Source: Mycolicibacterium stellerae | GTDB lineage: Bacteria > Actinomycetota > Actinomycetes > Mycobacteriales > Mycobacteriaceae | Direction: 5' to 3' | Length of the DNA stretch: 64,000 nucleotides | Assembly: GCF_003719305.1 (NCBI RefSeq) | Contig: NZ_RARC01000035.1 | Coordinates: 1-64,000 of the forward strand | Part shown: piece after piece, positions 52,883 to 61,507 of the stretch | Numbering within the stretch: position 1 is the stretch's first letter | How the letters are laid out: the number at the start of each line of letters is the position of its first letter | Position numbers and translations under genes: made by a program | Notes under the pieces: generated by a model | What the model saw: only the letters and a program-made list of their open reading frames with translations | What the model was told of the DNA's origin: nothing | Databases searched by the model: none

Positions 52883-53881
52883 ATGTTCGCAAAGCGCAGC
52901 AGAAGCACGGTCGCATTCAGCACGGTTCTCATGACAGGCTCGCTGGTTCTTGGCCTGACCGCCTGCAGCGGATCGGGTTCCGACAGCGTCAAGGTCGGGC
53001 TGATCACCAAGACCGATTCGAACCCGTACTTCGTGAAGTTGCGTGAGGCCGCCCAGGCGCAGGCCGATAAGGATGGCGCCGAGTTGGTCGCGCTGGCGGG
53101 TGCCTTCGACGGTGACAACGAGGGTCAGGTCGCGGCCATCGAGAACATGGTCGGTCAGGGCGTCAAAGGCATCCTGATCACCCCGAACTCCTCCACCGGG
53201 GTGCTCGACTCGATCAAGAAGGCGCGCGACGCAGGCGTCGTCGTCATCGCTCTCGACACCGCGACCGACCCCGAAGACGCCGTCGACGCCACGTTCGCCA
53301 CCGACAACAAGGCCGCAGGTGTCAGCCAGGGCAAATGGGTGAAAGGCGCACTCGGCAACGCAGCGCCCCAGGTCGTGATGCTGGACGGGACCCCGGGTGG
53401 AACCGTCGACACGTTCCGTCATGACGGATTCCTCGAGGGCTTCGGCATCACGAACGACTCGCCGGAGATCGTCGGCCGGGAGAACACCAACGGCGACCAG
53501 ACCAAGGCGCAGACCGCCATGGAGAACATTCTGCAGCGCGCTCCGGGAATCAACGCGCTCTACACCATCAACGAACCGGCAGCCGCCGGCGCGTACCAGG
53601 CGATCCAGTCCGCCAACCGCGCAGGCCAGATCACCATCGGGTCGATCGACGGAAGCTGCACGGGCATCGCGGACGTGAAGTCGGGCAAGATCGGCGCAAC
53701 GGTGCTGCAGTTCCCGGCGAAGATGGCCGAGCTGGGCGTGCAGGCCGTGGTCAAGTTCGCCAAGGACGGCACCAAGCCAAGCGGATTCAACGACACCGGC
53801 TCGCAGCTCGTCACGGACAAGCCTGTTGCCGGACTCGAGTCGAAGGACACCGCCTGGGGCGAAAAGAACTGCTGGGGTTGA
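52883..53881 (+). CDS. Sugar ABC transporter substrate-binding lipoprotein (FrcB/RbsB type)
   Basis: A 332-aa protein. The signal peptide ends at the lipobox LVLGLTAC (about Cys28). The periplasmic-binding-protein type I body shows VGLITKTDSNPYFVKLREAAQ, GILITPNSSTG, ATDNKAAGVSQGKWV and MLDGTPGG. It is closest in style to FrcB (fructose) and RbsB. It is the first gene of a six-gene operon including FrcK-like and PfkB kinases, which supports a ketose or polyol substrate. Confidence 0.92.
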   Translation: MFAKRSRSTVAFSTVLMTGSLVLGLTACSGSGSDSVKVGLITKTDSNPYFVKLREAAQAQADKDGAELVALAGAFDGDNEGQVAAIENMVGQGVKGILITPNSSTGVLDSIKKARDAGVVVIALDTATDPEDAVDATFATDNKAAGVSQGKWVKGALGNAAPQVVMLDGTPGGTVDTFRHDGFLEGFGITNDSPEIVGRENTNGDQTKAQTAMENILQRAPGINALYTINEPAAAGAYQAIQSANRAGQITIGSIDGSCTGIADVKSGKIGATVLQFPAKMAELGVQAVVKFAKDGTKPSGFNDTGSQLVTDKPVAGLESKDTAWGEKNCWG

Positions 53882-53889
53882 GCTAATAG

Positions 53890-54885
53890 ATGACCACCAG
53901 CGCTCCTACGGCAGCGACGCCATCGGTATCGAGCCGCTTCAGCGTGGGGAACCTCCTGCGTGAACCGCTGTTCGGTCCGCTGGTGGCGCTCGTCATCGCA
54001 ATCGTCATCTTCAGCGCGGTCTCGGATTCGTTCCTCAATCCGCAGAACGTCTCGCTGATCCTTCAACAGTCGGTGGTTGTCGGCATCCTCGCCGTTGGCC
54101 AGACGCTGATCATTCTCACCTCCGGGATCGATCTGTCGATCGGCGCGGTAGCGGTCTTCGGAACCATCGTGATGGCGCAGAGTGCGGGCGCAGGAGGGCC
54201 GGTCGTGGCGCTCGGGTCGACGCTGCTGGTGTGCGTGGTGTTCGGTGCGATCAACGGCGGGCTCGTCACGACCCTGCGATTGCCACCGTTCATCGTCACG
54301 CTGGGAACGTTCACCGCGATACAGGCGGCCACCCGCCTGCTCGCGGGCTCCGAGACCTACCGCGTGGAGCAAGGGCCGCTCACCTTCCTTGGCACGTCCT
54401 TTCGCATCGGGGCGTTCTCGACCACATACGGTGTGGTCACGATGCTCCTGGTGTACCTCGTGATGGGATACTCACTGTCCCAAACATCTTGGGGTAAGCA
54501 CATTTACGCCGTCGGCGGTAACCCGCAGGCGTCGAATCTGTCGGGCATCAAGTCTGGGCGGGTGCTGTTCTCCGTCTACCTCGCGACGGGTGTGATCGCA
54601 GCCATCGCTGCGTGGGCTGCCCTCGGTCGAATCCCGAATGCCGACCCGAACGCCTACCAGAACGCCAATCTCGAGACGATCACCGCGGTGGTCATCGGAG
54701 GGACCAGTTTGTTCGGTGGGCGCGGAGGCGTCGGCGGAACACTGGTGGGCACGCTGATAGTCGGCGTTCTCCGTAACGGTCTCACCCAGGCCGGCGTCGA
54801 CAGCCTCTACCAGAACATCGCGACCGGAATTTTGGTGATCGTCGCGGTGGCAGTGGATCAGTTCGCACGCAGGAGATCACAATGA
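53890..54885 (+). CDS. Sugar ABC transporter permease (FrcC/RbsC type)
   Basis: A 331-aa protein with about nine membrane segments (FGPLVALVIAIVIFSAVSDS, VVVGILAVGQTLIILTSGID, ...). The SGIDLSIGAVAV and VVIGGTSLFGGRGGVGGTLVG blocks are conserved in RbsC-like permeases. It starts nine bases after the binding-protein gene and overlaps the ATPase gene by four bases. Confidence 0.93.
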   Translation: MTTSAPTAATPSVSSRFSVGNLLREPLFGPLVALVIAIVIFSAVSDSFLNPQNVSLILQQSVVVGILAVGQTLIILTSGIDLSIGAVAVFGTIVMAQSAGAGGPVVALGSTLLVCVVFGAINGGLVTTLRLPPFIVTLGTFTAIQAATRLLAGSETYRVEQGPLTFLGTSFRIGAFSTTYGVVTMLLVYLVMGYSLSQTSWGKHIYAVGGNPQASNLSGIKSGRVLFSVYLATGVIAAIAAWAALGRIPNADPNAYQNANLETITAVVIGGTSLFGGRGGVGGTLVGTLIVGVLRNGLTQAGVDSLYQNIATGILVIVAVAVDQFARRRSQ

Positions 54886-55661
54886 GCGCACCCGTTCTCG
54901 AAGCGCGCGGACTCGTCAAGAAGTACGGTCACGTGACCGCGATCAACGGCGCCGACTTCGAGCTCCGCGAGGGCGAGGTCCTTGCCGTCATCGGTGACAA
55001 CGGTGCCGGAAAGTCCAGTCTGATCAAGGCTTTGGCGGGAGCGGTGATTCCAGACTCAGGCGAGATACTGATGAACGGAACCCCTGTGTCGTTCAAGAAC
55101 ACCCGAGACGCCAGAGCAGCCGGAATTGAAACGGTGTACCAGGATCTCGCGGTGGTCCCGGCGCTCGACATCGCGTCGAACCTGTACCTGGGGCGCGAGG
55201 TGCGACGAAAAGGCATCGTGGGCAGCCTGTTCCGCCGATTGGACATGCCGAGAATGCGCGAGGGGGCGTCGCAGCACCTCGCGGATCTGAAGATCGGCAT
55301 CAAGTCGGTGAACCAGGCGGTGGAGACACTGTCGGGCGGGCAGCGTCAGGGTGTCGCAGTGGCGCGGGCTGCCGCGTTCGGCCGCGGCGTGATCATCATG
55401 GACGAGCCGACTGCTGCTCTCGGCGTTCGGGAATCGGGACAGGTCATCGACTTGATCCGGTCGATCCGCGACCGCGGCATTCCCGTGGTGCTCATCAGCC
55501 ACGACATGCCGCACGTGTTCGAGGTGGCCGACCGGATACACATCCACCGGCTCGGGCAACGTGCCGGCGTCGTCGATCCGAAGAAGCGCTCGATGTCTGA
55601 GGTGGTCGCGCTCATGACCGGTGCAGAGGAGCCGAGCGATGAGGAACGCGCCGGTCTCTGA
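54882..55661 (+). CDS. Sugar ABC transporter ATPase, single domain (FrcA type)
   Basis: A 259-aa ATPase: GDNGAGKSS Walker A, VYQDLAVVP Q-loop, LSGGQRQGVAVARAAAF signature, VIIMDEPTAALG Walker B, ISHDMPHVFEVAD switch. RbsA/XylG have two such domains; a single domain is the FrcA arrangement. It overlaps the PfkB gene by 23 bases. Confidence 0.93.
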   Translation: MSAPVLEARGLVKKYGHVTAINGADFELREGEVLAVIGDNGAGKSSLIKALAGAVIPDSGEILMNGTPVSFKNTRDARAAGIETVYQDLAVVPALDIASNLYLGREVRRKGIVGSLFRRLDMPRMREGASQHLADLKIGIKSVNQAVETLSGGQRQGVAVARAAAFGRGVIIMDEPTAALGVRESGQVIDLIRSIRDRGIPVVLISHDMPHVFEVADRIHIHRLGQRAGVVDPKKRSMSEVVALMTGAEEPSDEERAGL

Positions 55662-56559
55662 GAGACCCCCGGTCGGGGTTTTCGTCGGGTTGGCGACTCT
55701 CGACGTGATTCACCGCATCGCGAAAGCGCCTGCGGTGAACCAGAAGATCACTTCGACCGCCCAGTTCGTCGCTGCGGGAGGACCAGCCGCGAATGCGGCC
55801 GTCACCTTCGCGGGGCTGGGCGGCGACGCGATCCTCGTGACCGCCCTCGGCGACGATCCGGTCGCCGAATTGATTCGCGCCGACCTCGCTGCGTACGGCG
55901 TCAGCGTCGTCGACGCGGCGGCAGGCACCACCCGAGCGGTGCCCGTGTCCGCTGTATCGGTCGTCGAATCGACGGGCGACCGATCGGTCGTCTCGCTCGA
56001 CGCCGTGAACTCCGACGCGTCGCCACCGGCAGACCTCGGTGACCTCGTGGCGGACGCCGACGTGGTGCTCGTCGACGGGCACCACCCCCTGATCGCCCGT
56101 GCTGCCGTCCGACATGCGGCAGCACGGCCCGTCTCACTCGTGGTCGACGCAGGCCGATGGAAACCGGTGATCAGCGACATCGTGGCGCACGCGACGGACA
56201 TGGTGTGCTCCAGCGACTTTCGAATGCCTGGCTCCGAAACCCCGGAGTCCACGGCCGAAGCCCTGGTCAGCAGCGGCGTCCCCACTGTCGTCACCACGCA
56301 CGGCGGCGACCCCGTCGAGTGGTGGTCGGAGGGTGACTCCGGGTCAGTGCCGGTGGACCCGGTGGTGGTGGTCGACACGCTGGGCGCCGGTGATGCCTTC
56401 CACGGCGCGTATGCGTACTTCTCGACCCAGATCGAGAGCGGTGTCGCCGAGCGCATCGACCGCTCGGCTCGCGTTGCGGCGCTGCGGTGTTCGGTGGTCG
56501 GGCCGCGGGCATGGCTGAGCGAACTCCCCGTTGAACGGACTCGAAAGCGAGAGCGGTGA
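55639..56559 (+). CDS. PfkB-family carbohydrate kinase
   Basis: A 306-aa ribokinase-fold protein. GLATLDVIHRI and AAGGPAANAAVTFAGLGG form the substrate site; DTLGAGDAFHGAYAY carries the catalytic Asp. The start at ATG 55639 follows a GAGGAG site inside the ATPase gene. It probably phosphorylates the imported sugar or its phosphate (fructokinase or phosphofructokinase). Confidence 0.9.
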   Translation: MRNAPVSERPPVGVFVGLATLDVIHRIAKAPAVNQKITSTAQFVAAGGPAANAAVTFAGLGGDAILVTALGDDPVAELIRADLAAYGVSVVDAAAGTTRAVPVSAVSVVESTGDRSVVSLDAVNSDASPPADLGDLVADADVVLVDGHHPLIARAAVRHAAARPVSLVVDAGRWKPVISDIVAHATDMVCSSDFRMPGSETPESTAEALVSSGVPTVVTTHGGDPVEWWSEGDSGSVPVDPVVVVDTLGAGDAFHGAYAYFSTQIESGVAERIDRSARVAALRCSVVGPRAWLSELPVERTRKRER

Positions 56560-57206
56560 CCATCGAGCAGGACGTGCAGGACGTGACACTGGACCAGTTG
56601 GTCGAGTGGGCCAACGCGCTCGTTGTCCCCGGAGAACGCCGTATTCTCGGCCTCACCGGCGCACCGGGAGCCGGAAAGTCCACCGTCGCGGAGCAACTCG
56701 TCACCGCTCTGGGGCCTGATGCCGCCGTGCTGGTTCCCATGGATGGCTTTCATCTGGCCAACGAGGTCTTGATCGAGATGGGGATCCGGGACCGCAAGGG
56801 TGCCTACGACACGTTCGACGACGGCGGGTATGCCCGGCTGATCGCCACCCTTCGGGCACAGCGCGTGGACGATCCCGTCGTGTACGCGCCCCGGTTCCGG
56901 CGCGAGATCGAAGAGTCGATCGGGTCGTCCATTCCCGTCCCGCCCACGGTGCCGTTGGTCGTGACCGAGGGAAACTACCTTCTGCTGGAATGCGATGCGT
57001 GGCCTGCGGCACGCTCCCGCATCGACGAGGTCTGGTTCCTGGCCCCCGACACCGACGTTCGCCATGCCCGCTTGCTGCGCCGACACGAGGCGCACGGAAA
57101 GTCCCCGCAGGACGCGGCGTTCTGGGCCTACGGGTCCGACGAGCGCAATGCCCAACTCATCGAGTCGACCGCAGGTCGAGCGGACCGCATCGTATGTCTG
57201 CGGTGA
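56556..57206 (+). CDS. Uridine-kinase-like P-loop kinase (FrcK type)
   Basis: A 216-aa protein from GTG 56556 (GTGA overlap). ILGLTGAPGAGKSTVAEQLV is the P-loop; VPMDGFHLANEVLIEMGIRDRKGAYDTFD and VVTEGNYLLL are the substrate and Walker B regions of the PRK/uridine-kinase/PanK group. FrcK in the rhizobial fructose operon is of this kind. With PfkB it makes two kinases in one operon. Confidence 0.88.
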   Translation: MTIEQDVQDVTLDQLVEWANALVVPGERRILGLTGAPGAGKSTVAEQLVTALGPDAAVLVPMDGFHLANEVLIEMGIRDRKGAYDTFDDGGYARLIATLRAQRVDDPVVYAPRFRREIEESIGSSIPVPPTVPLVVTEGNYLLLECDAWPAARSRIDEVWFLAPDTDVRHARLLRRHEAHGKSPQDAAFWAYGSDERNAQLIESTAGRADRIVCLR

Positions 57207-58201
57207 CCACGATGGGCGATGTCGCGCGCATCGCCGGAGTCTCCGCGTCCACCGTCTCGCACGTGCTCAACGGCACACGCAAGGTTGACACCGCCACCCG
57301 TTTACGCGTTGAAGCGGCCATCGAGAAGACCGGGTACCGGCGCAACGTCGTCGCACGCTCCCTCGCGGCCGGACGCACACACACGGTCGGACTCTCGATC
57401 TCCGCGTTGACGAACCCGTACTTCGGGAGCCTGGTTCACGCCGTGGAACGTGCCCTGTCGGACGCCGGCTACGTGCTGATCGTCGGCGACTCCCATGACA
57501 ACGTGGACTCGGAGAAACGCGTCACCGACTCGCTTCTGGACCGGCAGGTCGACGGGATGATCGTGGCACCCGCGGCAGGGTCGGAGCGGGTCAGCCTCCC
57601 CGAAATCGCCCGTACCGGGACTCCTCTGGTTCTGATCGACCGCGGTGTCGACCTCGGGAGCGACCAGGTCGGCCCCGAGAACTTCTCGGCGGCCCGGTCG
57701 TTGACCGAGCACCTGCTCGATCTCGGGCATCGTCGGATCGCCGTCGTCCGCGGCCTTGCCGGGATCTCGTCCACCACCGAGCGGTTCGACGGATACTCCG
57801 CGGCGCTTGTTGACCGCGACATCGCCGTCGACACGGCCCTGGTCATCGACGGCGACTCCAGCACGGATGTGGCGGAACGCGAAGTGCACTCGCTGATGTC
57901 GCGTGAGAACCGGCCCACCGCGCTGGTGTCGTTGAACAACTCCATGACCATTGGGACACTCAAGGCCCTTCGCGGTCTCGGTTTGTCGATTCCGGCCGAC
58001 GTGGCATTCGTGTGTTACGACGACTTCGAATGGTCGGACCTCTTCGAACCGGGGCTCACGGCGGCGGCGCAGGACGTCGACACGATCGGCGCCACGGCGG
58101 TCGAATTGCTTCTGCGCAGAATCCGGGGACACGATGATGCGCCGCAACAGATTCGCGTGCCGACGACGTTCCACCATCGCAATTCGTGCGGATGCACTTA
58201 G
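57203..58201 (+). CDS. LacI-family transcriptional regulator
   Basis: About 332 aa. MGDVARIAGVSASTVSHVLNG is the HTH and ARSLAAGRTHTVGL the hinge; NPYFGSLVHAVERALSDAGY and the PBP-like body bind the effector; it ends in a short Cys tail (RNSCGCT). The start is GTG 57203 by the GTGA overlap used elsewhere in the operon; ATG 57194 is also possible. The 20-bp palindrome at 52795 is its probable operator, so it likely represses the whole operon until sugar is present. Confidence 0.92.
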   Translation: MTTMGDVARIAGVSASTVSHVLNGTRKVDTATRLRVEAAIEKTGYRRNVVARSLAAGRTHTVGLSISALTNPYFGSLVHAVERALSDAGYVLIVGDSHDNVDSEKRVTDSLLDRQVDGMIVAPAAGSERVSLPEIARTGTPLVLIDRGVDLGSDQVGPENFSAARSLTEHLLDLGHRRIAVVRGLAGISSTTERFDGYSAALVDRDIAVDTALVIDGDSSTDVAEREVHSLMSRENRPTALVSLNNSMTIGTLKALRGLGLSIPADVAFVCYDDFEWSDLFEPGLTAAAQDVDTIGATAVELLLRRIRGHDDAPQQIRVPTTFHHRNSCGCT

Positions 58202-58226
58202 CGCTCACCGAGTGGAAACTTCGGTA

Positions 58227-58465
58227 ATGCCGATAGCAACCCCCATCACTACGTCGAGATGCTCGATCGCACCAAGAAGGGCGGGTTCGGCCTATCCGGC
58301 CATCAGCGTGACCAGTTCCCAAACGCTCAACGCTGCCCGGCAAGGGTTCGCCGAGGTGGAGAGTGACGGCATCACCCAGGTGTCGCTGGGAACGGCACTC
58401 TATCTGTCCAGCAACATGGTTCAGAACCGCTTCGCCGGTTCGAAGGCGCTGGCACTCTATGGTGC
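58227..58465 (+). pseudogene. Truncated, frameshifted class II fructose-bisphosphate aldolase
   Basis: The start MPIATP is in one frame, YVEMLDRTKKGGF in a second, and AYPAISVTSSQTLNAA...QGFAEVESDGITQVS in a third. Read together they give the first ~75 residues of a mycobacterial-type class II FBA. Two indels (near 58245 and 58298) and loss of the remaining ~270 residues make it inactive. It directly follows the fructose-type operon, so it was probably its last enzyme. Confidence 0.75.
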
Positions 58466-58467
58466 TC

Positions 58468-58746
58468 CTATGCAGCGTCGTGCACGATCGAGGCAATGCC
58501 GATCGCCGCGATGACGCCCAAATAGCCGATGACCAACCGGGTATCGCGCAGTACGCACTGGGAGCGCAGCAAGCCGGCGCGACGGGCACGCACGTAACCG
58601 ACGACACCAAGGACCGCGAATGCGACAACGGCCCATGCGCCGAACAGCCAGGCCAGTAGCGCAACGCTCGCGTAGATGCACAGGCGCAGCGGGTCGTAGG
58701 GGACGTTGGGCTGTGTCGGGTAGATGGGCGAGGTGTCCTGGCTCAT
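58468..58746 (-). CDS. Small membrane protein of the Lgt-like/radical SAM operon
   Basis: A 92-aa protein from ATG 58746 (ATGA overlap with the radical SAM stop). Three hydrophobic segments (LCIYASVALLAWLFGAWAVV, VAFAVLGVVGYV, LVIGYLGVIAAIGIASIV) and a short polar N-terminus. Family unknown. It ends three bases from the decayed aldolase on the other strand. Confidence 0.75.
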   Translation of the reverse strand: MSQDTSPIYPTQPNVPYDPLRLCIYASVALLAWLFGAWAVVAFAVLGVVGYVRARRAGLLRSQCVLRDTRLVIGYLGVIAAIGIASIVHDAA

Positions 58747-60302
58747 CGGACTTCCACGAGAGGTAGCGCCTGGCCCGCGGCGATCGACAGGCGCTGACGG
58801 GACAGCGCCGGCCAGGCCTGCACTGCGCAGAACGGCGCACACTGGTTCTGATCGGATTTGGTCCCGACGTGCACGCAGCACTGGATCAAACGTTCCTCGA
58901 TCATCGTCGACATGTCCATGAAGGGTTTGACGGTGATGCGGACGACGCGTTCGCCGAGAAGCCGCCGAATCTTGCGTCGTCGCCCCGGCAGGGCCGACGC
59001 CGCCAGTGTCAGCAGCGTGGACATGCCGAGATCGCAGTTCTCGCAGATGTTGCGCCACACCTCGCCCATCTGGGGATGCGACAGCGACGACTGCTCCGAC
59101 AGTAGGCCCAGCAGTGCCTCCTGGACCGCGAGCCGCAGTTGCGCGGGTAGCTCCGCATCGGCAATCCGATTGGCCACCAGGCCAAGCTTGGTCTTGAGGT
59201 TGTCGTGGCCGATCAGCGACACCAGGGAGCGCCATTGGTCGCCGTCGTCGCGAATCAGGTAGCCCACCGAGCAGCAGTGCGGATGCGAGCACGGCAATGC
59301 CGTCAGGTCCCGCCACGTGACGAGGCCCTCGGTCTGGGGACCGAGTCGTGCGAGCACCCCGGTGTGCGTGAGCCGGTCGAGTGGATCGATGAGACCCGAA
59401 CGGCCCGAGCCGAACACCGGTTGGATGGTGAGCCCGCCGACGTAGAGGGTGTCCAGCGCCAACCGGACCATCTGCCCGAGCTCGGTGTCGTTGACGCCCG
59501 ATGCCACCGCCATGACCAGCGTCGTGAAGATCTCCCGCTCGGACAACCGTTGCAGCGCTTGTGCTTTCATTCGTCGGAGATCACCGCCCCGGTGGAAGCG
59601 GTGGGCCGCCTCCGACTGACCGTCGAACTGCAGATACACCTCGACCCGCTCGCGATACTGGGTGAGCAAGTCCAGCAGAATGTCATCGGAGGCGATTCGT
59701 AAACCGTTGCTGTTGACCAGGATCCGAGTGATCGGACGTTCGGTGAGCTCGGCGAGCAGCGTGTCGAGTTCGGGATGAAGCGTCGGTTCGCCCCCGCTGA
59801 GCATCAGCACGTCGATTCGGCCGTTCTCCCGAGCCAGCCGCTGATCGACGTTGGCCAGCACGTCCGCGACGGGCACGACGTTGCGCAGCTCGGGGGAGGA
59901 ATCGGTGAAGCAGGTGGGGCAGCGCAGGTTGCAGGTCTCGGCGATGTCCTCGAGCAGGATGCAGGTGTGCTGGGTCTGCATTTCCGGTAGACCACGCAGG
60001 TAGGCAGCCGGGATGGGATCGTAATTACCGACCTCGTCGGGCGTGTGGGCCTTGGTTGGCGCCGTCCATTCTTCGAGGTAGGACAATATCTCGGGGTCTT
60101 CGTCGTACAGCGTGCGGACCAAGCCATGGGTTTGGCAACCGCGCTCGAGCCAGATGCGACCTTCGCGTTCGACCAGGGTGCCACTGAGCCGGGCGACTTC
60201 GGTCAAGGGCCGCTCGGGCGCGTCGTGGTGGCACAACGGGCAGAACGCGGTGACGTAGCGGTGAATTCGATCGCCGCGCAATCCCATGCCGGTGGCAGTC
60301 AC
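58743..60302 (-). CDS. Radical SAM enzyme resembling the Tes/membrane-spanning-lipid synthase group
   Basis: A 519-aa protein from GTG 60302 (GTGA overlap; an ATG lies at 60287). It starts with a CPLCH...GCQTHG zinc-like patch, then carries the cluster motif CNLRCPTC (C124, C128, C131), VLMLSGGEPTLHPELD (GGE) and LVNSNGLRI. C-terminal Cys sets follow (CSHPHCCSVGY, NICENCDLG, CCVHVG...CAPFC), room for extra clusters. The order of an N-terminal CxxC...CxxHG patch before CxxxCxxC matches the Tes/GMS family that joins lipid alkyl chains. Its operon with an Lgt homologue and two membrane proteins points to lipid modification. Confidence 0.8.
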   Translation of the reverse strand: MTATGMGLRGDRIHRYVTAFCPLCHHDAPERPLTEVARLSGTLVEREGRIWLERGCQTHGLVRTLYDEDPEILSYLEEWTAPTKAHTPDEVGNYDPIPAAYLRGLPEMQTQHTCILLEDIAETCNLRCPTCFTDSSPELRNVVPVADVLANVDQRLARENGRIDVLMLSGGEPTLHPELDTLLAELTERPITRILVNSNGLRIASDDILLDLLTQYRERVEVYLQFDGQSEAAHRFHRGGDLRRMKAQALQRLSEREIFTTLVMAVASGVNDTELGQMVRLALDTLYVGGLTIQPVFGSGRSGLIDPLDRLTHTGVLARLGPQTEGLVTWRDLTALPCSHPHCCSVGYLIRDDGDQWRSLVSLIGHDNLKTKLGLVANRIADAELPAQLRLAVQEALLGLLSEQSSLSHPQMGEVWRNICENCDLGMSTLLTLAASALPGRRRKIRRLLGERVVRITVKPFMDMSTMIEERLIQCCVHVGTKSDQNQCAPFCAVQAWPALSRQRLSIAAGQALPLVEVR

Positions 60303-60643
60303 ATCGAGTACACCTCCGGATTCAGGCCGGTGCAGATTCCGACCGTGAACAGCGACGTCAGCGCCCAACCGATCATCAGACCCAAACCGAAACCCCGTGC
60401 GTTGGAGTTGTATGACGCCAGCATGGCCCCGCCCCCGCCGAAGGCGACGAGAACCAGCACGATCGCGGTGCCGATGATCCCGACGTTGAGGCTGCCGGCG
60501 GAGCGCGAACCGCCGGCGAGGAGCCCCACGAAGCCCGCGACGAAGTTGAAGATGAAGTAGACGAAGACACCGAGCACGGCCATGCCTGCGGAGCTGGCAG
60601 GCCGCGCGCGCTTCGGAGGCGGTCCCGGGGGTGGGAAGGTCAT
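60299..60643 (-). CDS. Membrane protein of the Lgt-like/radical SAM operon
   Basis: A 114-aa protein with a Pro/Arg cytoplasmic start (TFPPPGPPPKRARP) and three hydrophobic segments (VLGVFVYFIFNFVAGFVGLL, VGIIGTAIVLVLVAFGGGGA, GLGLMIGWALTSLFTVGI). No family recognised. Overlaps of four bases on both sides couple it to the Lgt-like and radical SAM genes. Confidence 0.75.
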   Translation of the reverse strand: MTFPPPGPPPKRARPASSAGMAVLGVFVYFIFNFVAGFVGLLAGGSRSAGSLNVGIIGTAIVLVLVAFGGGGAMLASYNSNARGFGLGLMIGWALTSLFTVGICTGLNPEVYSM

Positions 60644-61425
60644 ACGCGTACTTCCTCAGCTCGCGGTTCGGGACGATAGTAGCCACGGCGATAGCCGAAC
60701 CACAGTCGAACGGCCAGCAGCGGCAGCGTGAACAGTAGAAACCATTGCGGCCGAGTGAGATTCAGCCAAACTAATTCGTTGGCCCGGAAGAACTCCACGA
60801 CGAACCGGAATGCCGCATACGCCGCGAGGTAGATCACGAACAGCTCACCCGGCCGCGTGACCCTGCTTCTCAGCCACAGCAGTACCACGAATGCCGTGAG
60901 TTGGAAGGCGATCTCGTAGAGGAAGGACGGATGCATGGCCTGTCCGGTCAGACATCCCGGACATTCTGGTGTCGAGACCGGGGCGTGCACTCCCCACGGC
61001 AATGTGGTGGGACGACCGGGTGCTTCGGCGAGGTAGCACCCGATCCTGCCAATCGCCATCCCAAGTGCCACCGCGGGAGCGAACAGGTCTCCGGTCTTGC
61101 CGCGGTAACCGCCGAGTCTCTTGGCGATCAGCACCCCGACGTACGCCCCGGCCAATCCGCCCAGAATGCTCTTCGCTCCGAACTGCCAGGCCTGCGCCAG
61201 GTTGGGGTTGGATGCGAAGTCGAGGTGTTCGGCCCAGCCCGACAGTCGCATGCCGACAGCCCCACCGACCAGGGCACCAGCGACTGCCACCAGCGACTGC
61301 TCGTTGACCGCACCGCGGCGCCGTGCCTCGTAGAAGAACACGACCGTTGCCGCGAGGACGCCGAGTGCGATGAACAGTCCGTGCACCGGCACGGTGAGAA
61401 AGCCACAGTGCCAGTACGGATACAT
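60640..61425 (-). CDS. Prolipoprotein diacylglyceryl transferase (Lgt)-like protein
   Basis: A 261-aa polytopic protein starting at ATG 61425. GMAIGRIGCYLAEAPGRPT and LPWGVHAP...HPSFLYE match the Lgt signature region (GRxGN.ing...GrpT.lPWgv...HPsqlYE). Lgt attaches diacylglycerol to lipobox Cys. Mycobacteria have a dedicated lgt elsewhere, so this second homologue may use phosphatidylglycerol as donor for a different acceptor linked to the radical SAM enzyme. Confidence 0.82.
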   Translation of the reverse strand: MYPYWHCGFLTVPVHGLFIALGVLAATVVFFYEARRRGAVNEQSLVAVAGALVGGAVGMRLSGWAEHLDFASNPNLAQAWQFGAKSILGGLAGAYVGVLIAKRLGGYRGKTGDLFAPAVALGMAIGRIGCYLAEAPGRPTTLPWGVHAPVSTPECPGCLTGQAMHPSFLYEIAFQLTAFVVLLWLRSRVTRPGELFVIYLAAYAAFRFVVEFFRANELVWLNLTRPQWFLLFTLPLLAVRLWFGYRRGYYRPEPRAEEVRV

Positions 61426-61507
61426 CCCGCGGAATGTAGTTGCTGGGCGATGCCCGCCGCAATAGGGCGTTCGCTCCTTTGCGTGATTGGCACGCTCGCC
61501 CACCCGG

